Shown piece by piece: positions 15,316 to 16,530 of a DNA stretch of 16,530 nucleotides (positions within the stretch are counted from its first letter, which is position 1; every line of letters starts with the position of its first letter). The position numbers and the translations under genes were made by a program. The notes below the pieces were generated by a model. The model was not told the DNA's origin, ran no database searches, and was given only the letters and a program-made list of their open reading frames with translations. Source of the stretch: Burkholderiales bacterium (GTDB taxonomy: Bacteria > Pseudomonadota > Gammaproteobacteria > Burkholderiales > SG8-39); NCBI GenBank assembly GCA_005777205.1, contig SXNB01000076.1, positions 1 to 16,530 on the forward strand, read 5' to 3'.

Positions 15316-16530
15316 TCAGGTTGAGACGGTGAAAATTATATCGGCCGGCTCGTAGGCGAGGTTCGGCGCAAGCCACTGTTCCGCATTTTCGACGCCCATA
15401 CCCTTGCGGCGCGCGTAGTTCTCGACCTGGTCGCGGCCGAGCTTGCCCACCGCGAAATAGGCTGCGTCCGGGTGTGACAGGTAAAAACCCGATACCGCGG
15501 AGGCCGGCAGCATGGCGTAGGATTCGGTGAGCTGCATGTCCGCATTGGCTTCGGCCTGCAACAGCGCAAACAGGCTGGCCTTCTCGGTGTGGTCCGGGCA
15601 GGCCGGAGAGCCCGGGGCGGGGCGGACGCCGCGGTAGGCCTCCCGGATCAGCTCTTCGGCAGAGAACTTCTCCTCGGGCGCGTATCCCCAGAACTCCCGG
15701 CGCACCCGCTCGTGCAAGTGCTCGGCGAAGGCTTCCGCCAGCCGGTCGGCAAGTACCTTCAGCATGATGGCACTGTAGTCGTCGAGATTGCGCTCGTAGC
15801 CAGCCAGGCGATCCTCGAAGCCCCCGGCGCTGACGGCAAAGGCGCCGATCCAGTCCGGCACCCCGGAGGCCTTCGGCGCGACGAAGTCGGCCAGGCACAG
15901 GTTCGGATTGCCCTCAGGCTTGTGGTTCTGCTGGCGCAGGTTGTGCCAGACGAAGGCGGTGGTGTCACGCCTTCCATCCACATACAGTTCGATGTCGTCG
16001 CCGTTCACCTGCGCTGCCGGATAGAGGCCGAACACGCCGTTGGCGCGGATCCACTTCTCCTTCACCACGCGGTCGAGGAACTCCCGTGCCTCGCCAAACA
16101 GCTTCCTCGCCGCCTCGCCGACCACCGGGTCCTGCAGGATCTTCGGATAGGGCCCGGACAGTTCCCAGGCCTGGAAAAACGGGCCCCAGTCGATATAGGG
16201 CACCAGCTTCTCCAGCGGGTAATCGCGCAGCACCGTGAGTCCGGGCTTCGCCGGTGCCGGCGGGCGATAGACCTTCCAGTCGGTCCTGGCGCCGCGGCGG
16301 CGCGCCTCCGCGATGGGGTGCAGCGGGCCGGGCCCTTTCTTCTGGCTGTGCTGCAGGCGAACGCGGTCGTAGTCCGCGCGCACCGACTCGACGTAAGCGT
16401 TGCGATTCGCCGTCGACAGCAGATTCTGCGCTACACCGACCGAGCGCGAGGCGTCCGGCACGTACACCACCGGGCCGGAATAGTTGGGCGCGATCTTGAC
16501 CGCGGTGTGGACGCGCGAGGTGGTGGCGCC
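15316..16530 (-). CDS. metH: Cobalamin-dependent methionine synthase, C-terminal part (5' end outside window)
   Basis: MetH transfers a methyl group from methyl-tetrahydrofolate through cobalamin to homocysteine. The visible 404 residues cover the end of the B12-binding domain (ATTSRVHTAVKIAPNYSGP, VVYVPDASRSVGVA) and the whole reactivation domain that binds S-adenosylmethionine. Segments matching E. coli MetH include DDIELY, LRQQNHKPEG, CLADFVAPKASG, IGAFAVSAGG, LADRLAEAFAEHLHERVRREFWGYAPEE, ACPDHTEK, ESYAMLPASAVSGFYLSHPDAAYFAVGK and RDQVENYARRKGM. One oddity is RPAPGSPACP, where E. coli has RPAPGYPACP: the Tyr that contacts S-adenosylmethionine is Ser (codon 15607-15609). The C-terminus runs several residues past the usual end, as PADIIFTVST. 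The frame is open to base 16530. The gene converges on the catabolic cassette, with bTHX directly downstream. Confidence 0.95.
   Translation of the reverse strand, partial: GATTSRVHTAVKIAPNYSGPVVYVPDASRSVGVAQNLLSTANRNAYVESVRADYDRVRLQHSQKKGPGPLHPIAEARRRGARTDWKVYRPPAPAKPGLTVLRDYPLEKLVPYIDWGPFFQAWELSGPYPKILQDPVVGEAARKLFGEAREFLDRVVKEKWIRANGVFGLYPAAQVNGDDIELYVDGRRDTTAFVWHNLRQQNHKPEGNPNLCLADFVAPKASGVPDWIGAFAVSAGGFEDRLAGYERNLDDYSAIMLKVLADRLAEAFAEHLHERVRREFWGYAPEEKFSAEELIREAYRGVRPAPGSPACPDHTEKASLFALLQAEANADMQLTESYAMLPASAVSGFYLSHPDAAYFAVGKLGRDQVENYARRKGMGVENAEQWLAPNLAYEPADIIFTVST
15335..15340 (-). promoter_or_regulatory. TATAAT box inside the 3' end of metH, candidate -10 for bTHX
   Basis: The minus strand reads TATAAT at 15340-15335, within the codons for the extended MetH tail. 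A start about 7 bases downstream would give a transcript that begins near the metH stop and leads into bTHX. No good -35 hexamer is visible at 16-18 bp, so a chance match within coding sequence remains possible. Confidence 0.35.

Overview
The window is high-GC, densely coded DNA. Its gene order is typical of Betaproteobacteria, most likely Burkholderiales or a close relative: LysM protein-dprA-topB on one strand, and def-fmt-rsmB-DUF4390-ntrY-ntrX diverging from it. An orphan Bug-type (TctC-like) periplasmic binding protein supports the Burkholderiales leaning. Taxonomy is inferred from gene order and family content only. Both ends of the window cut through genes: gyrB at the left and metH at the right.

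Left (1-5537): the C-terminal 353 residues of GyrB run rightward and end 12 bp from the tail of a convergent leftward block. That block, read on the minus strand, is a secreted LysM protein, then dprA (uptake of single-stranded DNA for recombination), then topB (topoisomerase III with two four-Cys zinc motifs). gyrB normally sits by dnaA-dnaN, so the chromosomal origin may lie just to the left (inference).

Centre (5538-12652): a 128-bp divergent promoter region precedes a tight rightward run. def and fmt handle the formyl group of initiator methionine, and rsmB methylates 16S rRNA. A DUF4390 secreted protein, the membrane histidine kinase NtrY and the response regulator NtrX follow, with overlapping or nearly touching genes. 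This NtrX has lost the ATPase signatures and the GAFTGA loop, so it is unlikely to activate sigma-54. Directly behind it is an 85-aa protein with a TTG start and a CobW-like GCxCC motif but no P-loop.

Right (12740-15147): three rightward genes look like an accessory catabolic cassette: a Bug solute-binding protein, an HpcH/HpaI class II aldolase and an exported intradiol-dioxygenase-family protein. The dioxygenase's twin-arginine motif lies upstream of its first ATG, which points to a CTG start or a sequence error.

Far right (15196-16530, minus strand): the C-terminal part of cobalamin-dependent methionine synthase (metH), followed by a very small gene for ribosomal protein bTHX. The bTHX frame has no usual start codon and is in frame with the metH UGA stop. 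I found no tRNA, rRNA, CRISPR, insertion sequence or large repeat. The most unusual points are the bTHX arrangement, the degenerate NtrX, the CobW-like mini-protein and the Tat/CTG dioxygenase start. I do not see a complete new defence or mobile system.
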